In this document: piece after piece, positions 40,120 through 48,900 of the stretch | Numbering within the stretch: position 1 is the stretch's first letter | Layout: every line of letters starts with the position of its first letter | Assembly (NCBI GenBank): GCA_018057825.1 | Contig: JAGPCY010000011.1 | Span: 92,118 to 156,117 of the forward strand | DNA: 64,000 nucleotides | Direction: 5' to 3' | Source of the DNA: Kofleriaceae bacterium | GTDB taxonomy: Bacteria; Myxococcota_A; Polyangia; Haliangiales; Haliangiaceae | Position numbers and translations under genes: made by a program | Notes under the pieces: generated by a model | What the model was told of the DNA's origin: nothing | The model's database searches: none | The model's input: the letters and a program-made list of their open reading frames with translations, nothing else

Positions 40120-43100
40120 ATGACTCGCCGTCGGACCACCCTCAAGCCTCCGGCGCGCCAGACCGCCGGCGCGCCGCCGTTCTTCGGGCGCGTCGCCGAG
40201 CTCGCGTCGCTGCGCGAGGCCCTGGCGGTCGCGCCGGTGGTCGTCCTCCACGGTGCCCTCGGGGCCGGCAAGACCGCGCTGGCGCGCCACCTGGTCGCCG
40301 GGCTCGAGGTCGAGGCGACGACCGTGCCGTGCTTCCCCGGCGAGCGCGCGACCGCGGTCCGGGCGCGGGTCGAGCGACGCCTGCGCTGCCCGCCCGGCGG
40401 GCTCGCCGAGCTGCTCGCGACCGAGGTCCGCGTCGTCGTGGTCGACGATCTCCACCACGTCGTCGCTGACGAGGCCGCCCGGCTGGTGGTCGAGCTGGCG
40501 CCGCCGGCCGGCGCCCTCGGGCGGCTGCTCGTGATCGCCCGCGATCGCCCGGTCCTGCCGAGCGACCTCGACTGCGCCGAGCTCGAGCTGGGTGGCCTGG
40601 CCGAGGAGGACGCCGCGGTCTTGTGGCGCGCGCTCGCCGACGGGCACGGCCCGGCCGGGACCCTGGGCGCGGCGCTCCTGCGGACCCGCGGGTTGCCGCT
40701 GGCGCTGCGCGCCGAGTACGCCCGCGGGCGTTTCGGCGCCGACGCGTGGAACATCGCCCGGCTGACGCCGGCGGCGCGGCGCGCCCTCGCCATCCTCGCG
40801 GTGCTGCGGGTGCCGGCCACGCCGGCGGCGATCGCCGCGCTGTCCCCCGAGCTCGAGCTCGAGGACGCCCTGGCCGAGCTGACCGCGCGCCAGCTCATCG
40901 ACGGCGACGGGCGCGGCGCGTGGACGGTGCACCAGGCCATCGAGGGCGACGCCCTGGCCTCGCTCGAGGTCGGCGATCGCATCACCCTCGAGCGCGCCGC
41001 GGCGGCGCTGTTGGCGCCGGGCGCTCGCGACGGCGGCGCGATCGCCGGCCTCGACGCCGTCGATCGCCTGCGCGAGAGCGCGCTCCACGCCCTGGCCGCT
41101 GGCGACGTCGCCGCCGCCGCCGCGCTGGTCGAGCGCGAGGGCGCGATCGCCGCCCGGGTCGGAGCCGGCGGCGAGATCGAGTCGGTGATCGCCGCGATCG
41201 GCGTCATGGCCGCGCCTCGCCTGGGCGCGATCCAGGTCGAGCTGGCCGCGCGCGCCGGTCGGATCGCCGAGGCCAACGAGCGGATCGCCGCCGGCGCCAC
41301 CGGGGTCCGCCCGGTGATCGTCGCCGAGCTGGCGATCGCCGCCCTCGAGCTCGACGTCGGGCTGGCCCGGCTCGAGGCCCTGGCCGCCGAGGCGCCGATC
41401 CTCGCCGATGGTCAGCTCGATCGCGCCCGCGCGATCGCCGCCCTGGTCGAGCTCGATCTCGCGCGCGGCGATCGCACCGCCGCGCGGGCCCGCGCCGAGG
41501 ACAGCCTGCACGAGCCCCTCGGTCCCGAGGCCCGGGCCCGGCTCTTGGTGGCCCTGGCCGCGGTCGACGACCACGACGGCGATCCGTCGGCGGTCCGCAC
41601 CGCCTTGACCCGGGCCGCCGGGGCGCTGGCGGCCGGCGCCTCCGACGAGGAGCTGGCCGCGATCATCGTCGCCCGCCGCGCCGCCGCCCTGGTCCACGAG
41701 GGTCGGGTCGCCGAGGCCCGCGCGGTCCTCGACGACGCGCGCCTGCGGGCCGGCGCCCTCGACGCGATCGCCGTCGCCGAGGCGGTCGGCGAGAGCCGCA
41801 TCGCCCTCGATACCCTGCGCGGCGATCGCGAGGCCGCGATCGCGCGGGGCAGCGCCCTGACCCGGGCCCGCCGCGCCCGCGGCGACGAGCTGGCCGCGCT
41901 GCGCGCCGAGGTCGCGACCGCCGAGCTCGAGTACGAGCGCGGCGACGTCGCCCGCGCCACCGAGCTGGCCCACGCCGCGCGCGGGCCGCTGACCCGGGCC
42001 GGCCTGATCGGCCTGGCCGAGCGCGCCGAGCTGGTCCTCGCGGCGGTCGATCTGGCCGAGGTCCGCCTCGAGCGCGCGCGCCCGGTCCTCGATCGCCTCG
42101 CCGGTTCCTCCGCCCTGCCGGCCCGCGCTCGGGTCCGCGCCGCCCAGCTCGCCGCCGAGGCTCGGGCCGCCGCTGGTCAGCGCGGCGGCGCCGTCGACGC
42201 CGCCCGCGACGCCGCCCCCGGCGACGACGAGCTGGCCCGCGATCTCAGCGAGGCCCGGGTCGCCACCGTCGCCGGCGACATCGGCCGGGCCCTGGCCGCC
42301 TCGCGCCGGGTCGCCGCCGCCGCCGAGCGGGCCGGCCGCGCCGCCGATCTCGCCGAGGCCCTGGTCATCGGCTGTCGCCTCGAGCTGGCCAAGGGCGAGC
42401 GCGCCGGCGCCCGGGCCCAGGCCAGCCGGGCCGCGCGCGAGGCCGCCGCCGCCGGGCTGGTCCGCCCGCGCTGCCACGCCCTCCTGGCCCTGGCGTCCCT
42501 GGCCCGCGACGACGACGATCTGCCGGCCTCGTCGATCTACGCCCGCGACGCCCTCGAGCTGGCCCAGCGCGCCGGCCTGCCGGTCGAGCGCCTCGCCGCC
42601 ACGATCGCCCTCGACAGCCTGACCGGCGGCGACCCCGAGGCCGGCGCCGCCAGCGGCGCCGCGGCGGCCATGACCCCGCAGGCCATCGAGGCCGCCAACC
42701 GCCTGCTCACCGATCTCGGCCTGACCGCGGTGCGGCCGTTCCGCGTCATCGACGCCACCGGCGCGGTCAGCGAGCTGGCCGACGCCGATCCCGAGGTCCT
42801 GCGCCTGCCGGCCCGGACCCTCGCCGTCGACGGCGTGCGCGAGTCGATCTGGCGCCGCGGCACCGAGCTCGCCGACCTGCGGCGGCGCAGCCTGCTGAAG
42901 AAGCTCCTGTTCCTGTTCGCCGCCGCGCCCGGGCGCACGTTCTCGAAGGAGGACATCGTGCAGTCGGTGTGGAACGTCGCGTACCACCCGCTGCGCCACG
43001 ACGCCGCGCTGTTCACCAACATCATGCGCATCCGCCGGCTGCTCGGCGAGGACGGCGCCGAGATCATCCGCGTCACCGAGGACGGCTACCGCTTCGATCC

Positions 43101-43137
43101 GCCCGCCGACTTCGTGTTCGTGCAGCGCGCCGGGTGA
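40120..43137 (+). CDS. AAA ATPase - TPR regulator with C-terminal OmpR-type winged helix
   Basis: 1005 aa. Residues ~15-250 are a STAND-type ATPase: FFGRVAELASLREAL, Walker A HGALGAGKTAL near 45, VVVVDDLHHV (Walker B). Residues ~300-880 are Ala/Arg/Glu-rich helical repeats of TPR type. Residues ~915-1000 are a winged-helix DNA-binding domain (LLFLFAAAPGRTFSKEDIVQ, then NIMRIRRLLGEDG and VTEDGYRFDPP) like the effector domain of OmpR/PhoB. This is the mirror image of SARP/LuxR-type STAND regulators, where the DNA-binding domain is usually at one end with the ATPase. It probably controls nearby or distant genes in response to an unknown signal. Confidence 0.82.
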   Translation: MTRRRTTLKPPARQTAGAPPFFGRVAELASLREALAVAPVVVLHGALGAGKTALARHLVAGLEVEATTVPCFPGERATAVRARVERRLRCPPGGLAELLATEVRVVVVDDLHHVVADEAARLVVELAPPAGALGRLLVIARDRPVLPSDLDCAELELGGLAEEDAAVLWRALADGHGPAGTLGAALLRTRGLPLALRAEYARGRFGADAWNIARLTPAARRALAILAVLRVPATPAAIAALSPELELEDALAELTARQLIDGDGRGAWTVHQAIEGDALASLEVGDRITLERAAAALLAPGARDGGAIAGLDAVDRLRESALHALAAGDVAAAAALVEREGAIAARVGAGGEIESVIAAIGVMAAPRLGAIQVELAARAGRIAEANERIAAGATGVRPVIVAELAIAALELDVGLARLEALAAEAPILADGQLDRARAIAALVELDLARGDRTAARARAEDSLHEPLGPEARARLLVALAAVDDHDGDPSAVRTALTRAAGALAAGASDEELAAIIVARRAAALVHEGRVAEARAVLDDARLRAGALDAIAVAEAVGESRIALDTLRGDREAAIARGSALTRARRARGDELAALRAEVATAELEYERGDVARATELAHAARGPLTRAGLIGLAERAELVLAAVDLAEVRLERARPVLDRLAGSSALPARARVRAAQLAAEARAAAGQRGGAVDAARDAAPGDDELARDLSEARVATVAGDIGRALAASRRVAAAAERAGRAADLAEALVIGCRLELAKGERAGARAQASRAAREAAAAGLVRPRCHALLALASLARDDDDLPASSIYARDALELAQRAGLPVERLAATIALDSLTGGDPEAGAASGAAAAMTPQAIEAANRLLTDLGLTAVRPFRVIDATGAVSELADADPEVLRLPARTLAVDGVRESIWRRGTELADLRRRSLLKKLLFLFAAAPGRTFSKEDIVQSVWNVAYHPLRHDAALFTNIMRIRRLLGEDGAEIIRVTEDGYRFDPPADFVFVQRAG

Positions 43138-43152
43138 GCTGCCGGCGATCCG

Positions 43153-44196
43153 TCAGTTGATCCAGCGCGGCGGCTGGTTGGGATCGCTCGGCGGCTCGGG
43201 CTCGCTGGGCTCGGCGGCGTCGTCGTCGGTCGCGACCTCACCGGCGGCTCGCCGCGCCTCGGCCTCGGCCTCGATCGCGCCCCAGCGCGCGAGGATCGCG
43301 CGGGCCCGGCGGCGCCGGCGCCACCAGCCGATCACCAAGAGCAACGCGGCCAGGAGCCACAGGCCGGTGGCGAACAGGGTCGCCGGCACCATCAGGTAGC
43401 GCCGGGTCATGTCGGTCTTCCACTCGGCGAACAGCTCGTCGAGGTCGGCGCCGTAGGCCGCTCGCGCGGCGTCGTCGATCGACTTGCCGCGGCCCAGCTC
43501 GTAGAGGAACTCCTGCCACGGGTAGCGATCGCCATCGTCGTCGCGATCGACGTAGCGGCCGCGCCCGACCAGGTAGCGCACCAGATCGTAGCTCTGGGCG
43601 TAGGCCCGCGACGCCGGCAGCTCGTCGGCCGGGAACGCCGACACGAGCTGATCGAGCGGGATCACCGAGCCGAACCACGCCATCCCGGCCAGCGTCTCCA
43701 TCCGCGACCAGTCGAGGTCCGCGGCGAACTGCCAGGCGAAGCCCTCGTGCAGCCAGCGCGGCGCGTTCGGCACCGCCGCGCCCAGGGCCAGGTGGGCCAG
43801 CTCATGATCGAGGGTCTTGTCGACGTCGAAGCGGCCGCCCGGCCGACCGACCGCCAGCACCACCACGCCGAGGTCGGGGTAGGCCACGCCGGCCGCCCAC
43901 CGCGGCGCCCCGCGATCGGCCGGCGCCGCCGCCGCCAGATCGCGGCTGTCGGCGACGATGCGGATCTCGATCCGCGCCGGCTGGGGCAGGCGCGACAGGT
44001 CCTCGCGGATCGCGGCCAGCGTGCGCGGCGCGCGGTCGGCGACCCGGCGCGCGATCCGCTCGAGGCCGGCCTCGGCGACGACGGTGATCGCGCCGCGGTC
44101 GATCGCGACGTCCCAGCGCGGCGCCGCGGCGGCGGTCGGCGCGCCGACGACGACCAGCGCCAGCGCGACCATCCAGGCGATCACCGCGGCGCGCAT
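43153..44196 (-). CDS. Membrane-anchored gluzincin (peptidase MA-like) protease
   Basis: 347 aa from ATG 44196; signal peptide ending AAA-A. The zinc motif is HELAHLAL near 131, with the third ligand in WLHEGFAWQFA ~20 residues later, typical of the MA-like clan. Residues ~255-285 are a membrane helix (TLFATGLWLLAALLLVIGWW) followed by Arg-rich and acidic cytosolic tails (C-terminus NQPPRWIN). So the catalytic domain faces the periplasm. The ATG overlaps the stop of the upstream gene (TGATG). Confidence 0.75.
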   Translation of the reverse strand: MRAAVIAWMVALALVVVGAPTAAAAPRWDVAIDRGAITVVAEAGLERIARRVADRAPRTLAAIREDLSRLPQPARIEIRIVADSRDLAAAAPADRGAPRWAAGVAYPDLGVVVLAVGRPGGRFDVDKTLDHELAHLALGAAVPNAPRWLHEGFAWQFAADLDWSRMETLAGMAWFGSVIPLDQLVSAFPADELPASRAYAQSYDLVRYLVGRGRYVDRDDDGDRYPWQEFLYELGRGKSIDDAARAAYGADLDELFAEWKTDMTRRYLMVPATLFATGLWLLAALLLVIGWWRRRRRARAILARWGAIEAEAEARRAAGEVATDDDAAEPSEPEPPSDPNQPPRWIN

Positions 44197-45320
44197 CAGA
44201 ACTCCAGCACGAAGCGCTGGCGATCCTCGCCGGCGTCGGCGGCGTAGATCGCGATCGCGCCGGCCGCCAGCGCGCCGCCGATCGCGGCGTAGACCCACCA
44301 TCGGGTCGGCTCGGTCGGCTTCTTCGGCGCCTCGCGCTCGAGGGGGATCGTCGGATCGGGCGCGCGCTCGTGGGCCGCGGCGTAGGCGGCCCGCGCCGCC
44401 GCCACCGCCGCCGCCTGATCGCCGCGGGCCAGGCGGGTCGCGCCGTCGCCGTCGTGACGCCACGCCGCGATCGCGCCGTCGGCCTCGAGCACGACGACCA
44501 GCTCGACCGCGTGGGCTCGGGCCAGCTCGGCGACGTCGGCCGCCGCCGGCGCCGCCCCCACCTGCCAGCCGCGCACCGCCGTGGCCCAGGCCTGCGCGAT
44601 CGGATCGCGCGGCGGGATCGGCGGCACCTCGATCGCTAGCGGCTGGCCCATCACCGTGATCCAGGTCGCCCCGGCGCCGGTTGGCCCCGCCACCGCCACG
44701 ACGTGCTTGCCGGCCGCCACCCAGGTCGTCGCCGGCACCGGGCCGAGGCGGCGATCGTCGAGCGTCGCGACCGCCCCCGCCGGGCCGGTCACGGTCAGCG
44801 CGACCACGTCGCGGTCGAGGGCGGCGTCGATCTCGGGGTAGCGCGCCCAGACGTCGGCGCCGACCGCCGGTCCACCGCCGAGCCCGCGCAGGCGATCCGC
44901 GGCGTGGTGGGCCACCGGGCGATCGCCGTCGCGATCTGCGCACAGGAGCACGTAGCTCCAGGCCCGGGCCGCCCGCGGCCGCTCGTCGTGGCCGGCCGCG
45001 ATCCGCGCCGCCAGGAGCCGCACCGCCAGCTCGGCGGACGGTCGCGCGCGCCCGCAATCGAGCTGCCCGAAGCCGTCGGCCGCCTCGGCCAGGGCGGCGT
45101 CGGCGGCGCGGTCGTCGTCGGCCTGGCCGCGCAGCGCCGCCGCGCGATCGCCGGTCAGGACCTCGAGCTCGGCCGCGGTCAGCGCCTCGGCCAGCGCGGT
45201 CGCCGTCGCCGGGTCGCCGGCCGGGCGCGCGTCGACGATCGCCACCACCGGCGCGGCCTGCGCGACGCCGGCCAGCGCCGCGAGCGCTACCGCGACTCGA
45301 AGTACTTGTTGAGGGCCCAT
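44196..45320 (-). CDS. Secreted/membrane protein with PEGA-like domain and C-terminal helix
   Basis: 374 aa. The start ATG 45320 overlaps the PilZ gene by 34 nt; no later in-frame start precedes the signal peptide (ending AQA-A). Residues ~25-160 are helical with two Cys. Residues ~165-235 resemble a PEGA-type carbohydrate or cell-wall-associated beta domain (TVTGPAGAVATLDDRRLGPV, GKHVVAVAG). A membrane helix occurs near the C-terminus (WWVYAAIGGALAAGAIAIY). It is the middle gene of the pilZ-PEGA-peptidase operon. Confidence 0.6.
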   Translation of the reverse strand: MGPQQVLRVAVALAALAGVAQAAPVVAIVDARPAGDPATATALAEALTAAELEVLTGDRAAALRGQADDDRAADAALAEAADGFGQLDCGRARPSAELAVRLLAARIAAGHDERPRAARAWSYVLLCADRDGDRPVAHHAADRLRGLGGGPAVGADVWARYPEIDAALDRDVVALTVTGPAGAVATLDDRRLGPVPATTWVAAGKHVVAVAGPTGAGATWITVMGQPLAIEVPPIPPRDPIAQAWATAVRGWQVGAAPAAADVAELARAHAVELVVVLEADGAIAAWRHDGDGATRLARGDQAAAVAAARAAYAAAHERAPDPTIPLEREAPKKPTEPTRWWVYAAIGGALAAGAIAIYAADAGEDRQRFVLEF

Positions 45321-45589
45321 ACGTCCTTGGGGCGCAGCCCGTCGAACTGCACGCCGATCTCGTTGTCCGCGCTCCACCGCACCACCGCGCCGATCTCGAT
45401 CGTGTGGTTGGCCGGCGCCGGCAGGTGGAGGCGCAGCGCCACGCGGTGGCCCATCGGCCGCCGCGGGTACTCGATCAGCGCGCCGCCCACCGACAGGTTC
45501 ACCACCCGCGCCTCGCGCGCCTCGCCGTCCTCTACCGCGCAGGGGAGGTCGACGTCGTGGCGGGTAGTGCTCCGGCGGTTGTCGCTCAC
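45287..45589 (-). CDS. PilZ-domain c-di-GMP-binding protein
   Basis: 100 aa from GTG 45589. The PilZ signature is complete: RRSTTR near residue 5 (RxxxR) and NLSVGGALIEY near 34 (D/NxSxxG), the two c-di-GMP-binding loops. The rest is the PilZ barrel (IGAVVRWSADNEIGVQFDG). It is a stand-alone PilZ adaptor. Starting at GTG 45589 is supported by TACAAT ending 7 nt upstream; the longer ATG-started frame to 45775 is unconserved and crosses the promoter. Confidence 0.85.
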   Translation of the reverse strand: MSDNRRSTTRHDVDLPCAVEDGEAREARVVNLSVGGALIEYPRRPMGHRVALRLHLPAPANHTIEIGAVVRWSADNEIGVQFDGLRPKDVWALNKYFESR

Positions 45590-45596
45590 TCCACCG

Positions 45597-45602
45597 ATTG
45601 TA
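45597..45602 (-). promoter_or_regulatory. -10 element of pilZ operon, leaderless type
   Basis: On the minus strand TACAAT is followed by seven bases and then GTG 45589. No ribosome binding site is needed or visible. Confidence 0.5.
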
Positions 45603-45781
45603 GTTCCTCGCGCCGAGCGCACCAGGGGGCGCAGGTAGGTAACGACCTGGACGATCGGTCGGGGCGATCGCGATCGTCGACCGACTCGTTCATGCCCGGA
45701 CCCTGGCCGCAGCGATCGCCGCGCGAGCGAGCCGGATCGTCGCGGGATCGTGCGCGGCTGGAGGATTTTTCGCACGAGCGC

Positions 45782-45809
45782 TTGAAATCGACGCTCGCTC
45801 GAATATCTT
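45782..45809 (+). promoter_or_regulatory. Sigma-70-type promoter for the Tc toxin operon
   Basis: TTGAAA (45782-45787), 16-nt spacer, TATCTT (45804-45809), in the only AT-rich stretch of the 334-bp gap (45590-45923). The start point would be near 45816, giving a leader of about 108 nt to the ATG, which has GAGGAG at 45911-45916. Confidence 0.5.
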
Positions 45810-45923
45810 GTTTTGGTCGTGGGCGTCGCCGTCGTGGTCGCCGCCCGTCATGGATAGGTCATGAGGGCGCGCCAGCTCACCAGAGCGAGCCAGGGCGTCC
45901 CGGTGTAGCCGAGGAGTCAGACG

Positions 45924-48900
45924 ATGTTGACTGCGCTTGTGGGTAAGCTAGGGATCACGTTCAACCAGCTCGCGGAGCAAGAGGCGGCGCTGGCCGCGGC
46001 GCTCCTGGCCGAGGTCGAGCGCCGCGAGGCGACGCTCGCGCCGGACGATCGGGCGCGCCCCCTCGGGGACGTCGCGCTCATCCACGAGATCATCGAGGCC
46101 GCGCGCCTCGACGCGATCCTCGGGTTGGCCGCGCTGTCGACCGCCGCCGCCACGACGGTGCGCACCGCCGGGCGCCCCGAGGCGCTCGATCCGGCCGCGA
46201 TCGCCGCCTGGGTGACCGCCGGCGCGCTGACCGCGGCCGAGGCCGGCGCCCTCGGCAACGCCGTCGAGCTGTACGCGGTGTGCGGCGACGATGCCGCCTT
46301 GGCTGCGAAGGTGAAGACGATCGCCGCCGGGCTGACCAACAACCGCCTCGCCTTCTGGACCGCGGCGAGCTGGCTCGAGCGACTCACCGCCGCCGCCGTC
46401 GTGCCGCCGCCCGGCGTACCGTTGTCGGCGATCGCCGCCGCGCTGGCCCGCCGCTTCGAGCGCCTCTATCCGGTGTGGGCCATCCTCGGCCGACTGCCGC
46501 TGTTCGATCAGGCCAAGGTCCTCCTCGACCTCGACGCCACCGCCGTCCTCGAGGCGCGCAACCCGCGGCGGTTCGATCGCCCCTTCGCCGCCCTCGATCT
46601 CACCGGAGTCGCCGCCAACCAGCGCGCCGCGGTCGAGGCCGCCTGGACGAGCCTCGCGGCCCAGGTCCGCGGCTATCCCGGCCTCGAGCTGGCCGCGGTC
46701 TACGACGACGTCGCGCGCACGACCACCGATCGAGCGGCCCGCGCCGCAGCGCGCACCAACGGCTTCATCAGCGCGATCAGCAACGCGTCGGGGCCGGCTG
46801 GACGCCTCGACGTCCTCGGCCTCGATCTGTCGGCGGGCAGCAAGGACTGGGATCGCTTCAGGCTCACCACGATCCCCGCCGAGGCGCGGCCCTTCGTCAC
46901 CGCCGGCCTCAAGGCCTACCAGCGCATGCGCGCGGTCGGCGGCAACCTCGACGTCGCCACGCGCCTCATGGCCGCCGGCTTCAGCGCGGCGACCGACGTC
47001 GCGCGTCAGCCGCTACCGGCCTTCACCGCGGCCAGCGGCCTCGACGCGACCGAGGCGCGGCGGACCTGGCAGGCCGCTCGGCGCCTGGCGACCGACGCCG
47101 CCGCCGTGATCGCTGGCATCGGCGATCAGCTCGGGGGCGCCTCCGACCCGCCCATGACGCGCCCGTCGGGGGACGTGGCGCGCCGCCTCGCCACCGTCGA
47201 GGGCTACGACGCGCTGTTCGGGCAGCAGGCGTTCTGCGACTGCGCCCACTGCGCGTCGGTCCTCGGCCCGGCCGCGTACTTCGTCGACCTCATGGCCTTC
47301 GTCGCCGCCGAGGTCGATCCGCAGCTCCCGTCGAGCGCCCACCCGCTGCACCTGCGCGCGCGGCGTCCGGACCTGTGGACCACACCCCTCGACTGCCGCG
47401 CCACCAACGAGCTGGTGCCGACGCTGGCCCTGGTCAACGAGGTCTTCGAGAACGAGCTCGCGCAGGGTGCGGGCTACGCCGGTCCGCTGACCGATCGCGC
47501 CGCTGTCGAGCAGGTGGTCTACCACCAGGTCCTGGCCGGCCCGATCGCGTCGTTCCGCCAGCCCTTCGCCCGCGGCCTGGCCCGGGTGTCGGCGCAGCTC
47601 GCGGCCCTGGGCGTCGCCCGCGCCGAGCTGGCCCAGGCGCTGGCGGGCGCGGCCACGCCGTCGCCCGAGGTCAGCCTCGGGCTGTCGGTCGCGCAGGCGG
47701 CCGCGCTCACCACGCCGCGCACCACCCTGGCCCAGCTCGCCGCGGTGTACCGCGTGTCGTTCGTCGAGGAGGCCGGCGGCGTCGCCAAGGTCGACGCCAC
47801 GGTGATGGCCGGCGCCATCGGGGTCGATCGCGCCACCCTCGGCGCGCTGATCGAGTCCTGGTTCGTGCGCCAGGGGGCGTTCGAGCCGAAGCTCGAGGCC
47901 GCGCGCCGCAGCTCCGACAGCGTCCAGCACGACGTCGAGTGGGTCGCCGGCCTCACCATCGCCAGCCTCGATCGACTGCACCGCTTGGCCCGCCTGGCCA
48001 CTGCCCTGGGCCAGCCGGTCGCCGACGTCGATCGCCAGCTCGCCGCCGCAGGCGACGGCGTCCTCGACGCTGCGACCCTCGCGCGCTTCGCGACCGTCGC
48101 TGCGCTTCGCCATCGGCTGGGCGACGCCATGACGCTCGACGATGCGGTCGCCCTGGCCGGCGCGGCGGACGCTGCGATCTTCGACGCGCGCTGGAACCGG
48201 GGCGTCGTCTCGGCCGACGCGCGCTGGCCTCAGCCGACAGCGCGGCTCTACCTCCCGGCCTTCGCGAGCGAGGCGACCGCCGCCGACGCCGCCGCGGCCA
48301 GCCGGTTGGCCGCCGGTCTGGCGCTCTCCGCCGAGGACCTCGTCACCCTCGTCCGCTACCTGGCGCCGGCCCTCGCCCGCGACGGCAGCGCCGGGTTCGA
48401 TCCCGACGACCCGCAGCAGGTCGAGCGCTACTTCGTCCTGTCGGCGGCCAACCTCGATCGCCTCGACTGGCACGTCCGGCTGGCCACGCTCCTCGGGCTC
48501 GCGATGTCGGAGCTGGTCGTGCTCCTCGACCTGGCCGAGGTCGGTCGCGAGACCGATCTGGCCGGCGCGCGCGGCGCGGTGCGCAGCTACGACGCCTGGA
48601 AGGCCAGCGGTCGCACGCTCGACGAGCTCGCCGTCGCCCTCGGCCGTGCGCCTCGCGGCCCGGTCATGGGCCTGACGCCGGCGCAGACCGTCGCGGCGAT
48701 CCGGACCGGTGCGGTCGAGGCTGGCGCCGTCACCGACGACTACCTGGCCAACGCGCTGGCGGTGTCGCGCGACGCCGCCGAGGCCATCGCCGCCGCCAAC
48801 GCGGACTGGTTCAAGGTGGTCGCCGGGGTGCGCGTCGTGGCGGCTGGCGCCGAGCTCGACTCCGACCCCATCGTCGTCCCGCCGGCGGTCATCGCGGCCT

